In this document: positions 23,683 through 25,824 of the stretch, in pieces
Numbering within the stretch: the stretch's first letter is position 1
How the letters are laid out: every line of letters begins with the position of its first letter
NCBI GenBank assembly: GCA_002402905.1
Contig: DHGT01000069.1
Location: 1-25,824, forward strand
Source of the DNA: Desulfatitalea sp. UBA4791
GTDB lineage: Bacteria > Desulfobacterota > Desulfobacteria > Desulfobacterales > Desulfosarcinaceae
Direction of reading: 5' to 3'
Length of the DNA stretch: 25,824 bases
Translations under genes and position numbers: made by a program
Notes under the pieces: model-generated
What the model saw: the letters and a program-made list of their open reading frames with translations, nothing else
The model's database searches: none
What the model was told of the DNA's origin: nothing

Positions 23683-25071
23683 ATGAAGGAACAACTCAAC
23701 GGCAGCGGCCTGCGCCGCGAAATCGGCCTCTTTTCGGCCACGATCCTGGTGATCGCCAACATGGTGGGCACCGGCATCTTCACTACCTCCGGGTTTATCC
23801 TGGCGGAAGTTGGGTCTGTCGGTGCCCTGCTGCTGTGCTGGCTGTTCGGGGGCATCTTCGCCCTATGCGGCGCGCTGTGCTACGGCGAGTTGGGCGCCCG
23901 ATTTCCCAGGGCCGGGGGCGAATATGTCTTCCTGACGGAGAGTTTCGGCCGGCCGGTGGGTTTTCTGTCCGGCTGGATCTCCCTTTTCGTCGGCTTTTCA
24001 GCCCCCATCGCGGCCGCGGCCATCGCCTTTGCCACCTACAGCTTCCAGGCGTTTTCCATCCCTGTAGGCAACCCCGTGGTCATCGCCATCGGAGGATGGC
24101 CAATCGCCACCCTCTCCTGGCTGAACACGGTCGCCATCGCGGTGGTGATCCTCTTCTCCCTGGTCCATTACCACAGCCTGCACGTGGGCAGTAATATCCA
24201 GAACGGCCTGACCATTTTCAAGATCGCCCTGATCGTTGTTTTCATCGTGGCCGGCGTGCTGTTCGGCAAGGGGTCGGCCGCCAATTTTCTTGCCGCTCCC
24301 ACGGAAACCCTGTCGGCCGAAAAATTCGCCGTGGCTCTGATCTTCGTCTCGTTCGCCTACAGCGGTTGGAACGCGGCCGCCTATTTGGGCGGTGAAATCG
24401 TCCGGCCCCAGCGCAACATCCCCCTGGCCCTGGCCTTAGGTACCGCCATGGTCATCGTGTTCTACCTGCTGCTCAATGGCGTTTATCTCTATGCCCTGCC
24501 GCCCGCTCAGATGCATGGGGTGCTCGAGGTCGGCGCCCGTTCGGCGACGGCCCTGTTCGGCGCCAACATCAGCCACCTGTTCAGCGGCGCCGTAGCCCTG
24601 GGCATTCTCTCCGTGCTCAGCGCCATGATCATGACCGGCCCCCGGATCTACTACGCCATGTCACGGGACGGCCTCTTCTTCAGCATGTTCGGACGGCTGA
24701 ACATGACGCGCAAGACCCCGGCCGCGGCGATCTTCCTGCAAACGGCGCTGGCCGTCGTCATGGTGCTGACGGCCGCGTTCGACACCCTGCTGATCTATAT
24801 CGGCTTTACCTTGGCGCTGTGTGCCATGTTGACGGTCATAGGCCTGATCCGCATCCGCCGGCGAAACGCGTCAGCGGAAATGTCCTATAAAACCTTCGGC
24901 TATCCCTTGACCCCGCTGATCTTCATCCTGGGAAACGCCTGGATCATCTTCTTCTCCCTCAAGAGCCGCCCTGTCGCCGGATTCGCCGGCCTGGCCACCA
25001 TCGCGGCCGGGCTGGCCGTCTACCTTTTTTTCGCGCGCTCAAACCCGGCGGAATCGGAAAGGAATACCTGA
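23683..25071 (+). CDS. APC-superfamily amino-acid permease
   Basis: This 462-residue inner-membrane transporter has about 12 hydrophobic segments. The N-terminal NMVGTGIFTTSG motif (26-37) is the substrate-binding signature of the amino acid-polyamine-organocation family. FVSFAYSGWNAAAYLGGEI in the middle and the PRIYYAMSRDGLFF motif after it agree. It resembles the APA/LAT-type amino-acid exchangers and permeases. The substrate is unknown. It sits tightly between the NikK-like and NikL-like genes (9 bases and 1 base), a position where a nickel or cobalt transporter core would be expected. A histidine or other chelating amino acid is therefore an interesting possibility, but only by context. 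The ribosome binding site is weak, so translation may be coupled to the gene before it. Confidence 0.88.
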   Translation: MKEQLNGSGLRREIGLFSATILVIANMVGTGIFTTSGFILAEVGSVGALLLCWLFGGIFALCGALCYGELGARFPRAGGEYVFLTESFGRPVGFLSGWISLFVGFSAPIAAAAIAFATYSFQAFSIPVGNPVVIAIGGWPIATLSWLNTVAIAVVILFSLVHYHSLHVGSNIQNGLTIFKIALIVVFIVAGVLFGKGSAANFLAAPTETLSAEKFAVALIFVSFAYSGWNAAAYLGGEIVRPQRNIPLALALGTAMVIVFYLLLNGVYLYALPPAQMHGVLEVGARSATALFGANISHLFSGAVALGILSVLSAMIMTGPRIYYAMSRDGLFFSMFGRLNMTRKTPAAAIFLQTALAVVMVLTAAFDTLLIYIGFTLALCAMLTVIGLIRIRRRNASAEMSYKTFGYPLTPLIFILGNAWIIFFSLKSRPVAGFAGLATIAAGLAVYLFFARSNPAESERNT

Positions 25072-25072
25072 T

Positions 25073-25546
25073 ATGCGAGTATGGACTCTTGTTGCAGTTC
25101 TGTTGGTGGCCCTGATCTGGTCTTCGCCTGCCTGGTGCCACGGCGTGGAGGGTCACATCACGCCGGCCCAGGGATATCTGGTCACGGCCATGTACGATGA
25201 CGGCGAGCCCATGAGCTACTCTGCCGTGGAGATCAAGGGCCCGGACTCCGACATTGCCTTTCAAACCGGCCGCACCGACCGCAACGGTCTCATGATGTTT
25301 CGGCCCGACCGCCCCGGCCCCTGGCAGGCGGTCGTCAGCGACGGCATGGGCCATCGCCTGGCCCTGGACCTGGTGGTGCCCGAACCGGACGCCGCTGAAA
25401 GGCCGGCTGAGTCTCCCGTGGCGACGTCCCGCCCCTCGGGCAGCCGCATCGCCAATACCGTGGCCGGGCTGGGCATCATCTTCGGCCTCATGGGCACGTT
25501 CTACGGCTGGCGTGGCCGGCGCGCACAACGGCGCGATGTCTGCTGA
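25073..25546 (+). CDS. NikL-like periplasmic membrane-anchored protein
   Basis: This 157-residue protein has a signal peptide (about 1-22), and the mature part would begin H23-G-V-E-G-H28, as in NikL accessory proteins of nickel transporters. The body has the pattern DGEPMSYSAVEIKGPD, then FQTGRTDRNG and PDRPGPW, an Ig-like or carboxypeptidase-regulatory type fold. It ends in a transmembrane helix (about 129-145) with a basic cytoplasmic tail. In known systems NikL assists an ECF nickel transporter (NikM/N/Q/O), none of which is in this window. The start follows AAAGGAAT and lies one base after the permease stop. The function is inferred from family resemblance and from the neighbouring NikK-like gene. 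Confidence 0.82.
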   Translation: MRVWTLVAVLLVALIWSSPAWCHGVEGHITPAQGYLVTAMYDDGEPMSYSAVEIKGPDSDIAFQTGRTDRNGLMMFRPDRPGPWQAVVSDGMGHRLALDLVVPEPDAAERPAESPVATSRPSGSRIANTVAGLGIIFGLMGTFYGWRGRRAQRRDVC

Positions 25547-25606
25547 ATTCGCCGGACAGGCGCCCGGCGCAGTACCATCCACCGGTTGGTTTCGGAAACC
25601 TTCTTG

Positions 25607-25824
25607 ATGAAATCGTTCACTTTAAACATCGGGCGACTGCCAATATTGCGCCGGACTTCCCGGTCATGGATATCGTCCGCACCCGCCGCGATGGTGCTGG
25701 CCTGTTTCTTGATCTCCGGCGCCGCGGGCCTGGTCTACCAGACCCTGTGGGTACGGATGATCGACAAGGTGGTCGGCAGCGCGCCCTTTGCCGTGGCCGC
25801 CGTGGTCTCCGCCTTCATGGGCGG
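25607..25824 (+). CDS. fused MFS/spermidine-synthase-like protein (partial, 5' end only)
   Basis: An open frame of 72 codons runs from an ATG at 25607 to the right edge. After a basic N-terminus it shows a membrane segment and the stretch ISGAAGLVYQTLWVRM followed by V-S-A-F-M-G-G. That is the typical first part of the membrane domain of fused MFS/spermidine-synthase proteins, which end in an aminopropyltransferase-like domain. Only the first two helices are visible, so the enzyme domain is inferred. No strong ribosome binding site precedes the ATG, and a TTG three bases earlier is also possible. The gap to the NikL-like gene is 60 bases, so it may belong to the same transcript. Confidence 0.7.
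   Translation, partial: MKSFTLNIGRLPILRRTSRSWISSAPAAMVLACFLISGAAGLVYQTLWVRMIDKVVGSAPFAVAAVVSAFMG

Overview
The window looks like chromosomal DNA of a GC-rich, anaerobic, sulfate-reducer-like deltaproteobacterium (Desulfobacterota, possibly Desulfosarcina/Desulfobacter-like). The evidence is a class III tetrahaem cytochrome c, a long-form serine acetyltransferase overlapping cysteine synthase, a CooT-type nickel protein and a DUF3842 protein. This placement is inferred from gene content, not from a marker gene. No rRNA, tRNA, CRISPR array, transposase or phage gene was seen.

Left part (1-7883). A PiT-family phosphate/sulfate permease runs off the left edge on the minus strand. After a 428-base intergenic region with a candidate promoter and palindrome come three plus-strand genes. 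These are a membrane protein joining a DHH-like soluble half to a degenerate CPBP-like half, a DUF4388-TM-coiled coil-DUF1566 protein behind a near-consensus promoter, and an exported tetrahaem cytochrome c3. A strong hairpin separates the cytochrome from a convergent TetR regulator.

Middle (8064-12275). Serine acetyltransferase and cysteine synthase form a minus-strand pair with an ATGA overlap. Divergent to them are a thioredoxin-reductase-like flavoprotein and a YkgJ-type cysteine-cluster protein. A 360-base gene-free stretch follows. It holds a good promoter, two hairpins and an intrinsic terminator only about 25 bases before the next ribosome binding site, so it looks like a regulated leader.

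Right part (12276-25824). A TonB2-type energy-transduction operon comes first: DUF3450, TtpC, ExbB2, ExbD2, TonB2 and a TPR protein, interrupted twice by AT-rich repeat elements. DUF3842 and CooT (nickel-binding) genes follow. Next are a TonB-dependent receptor, an exported lipoprotein made of two tandem tetrapyrrole-methylase domains, a NikK-like DUF4198 protein, an APC-family permease, a NikL-like protein and the start of a fused MFS/spermidine-synthase-like protein.

Read together, the right part is best explained as a nickel (or cobalt/corrinoid) acquisition locus. TonB2 would power the outer-membrane receptor, the periplasmic proteins would handle the ligand, and CooT would chaperone nickel inside the cell. 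The exported tandem tetrapyrrole methylase, with a matching pair of cysteines in each half, is the most unusual component and the best candidate for an undescribed activity.
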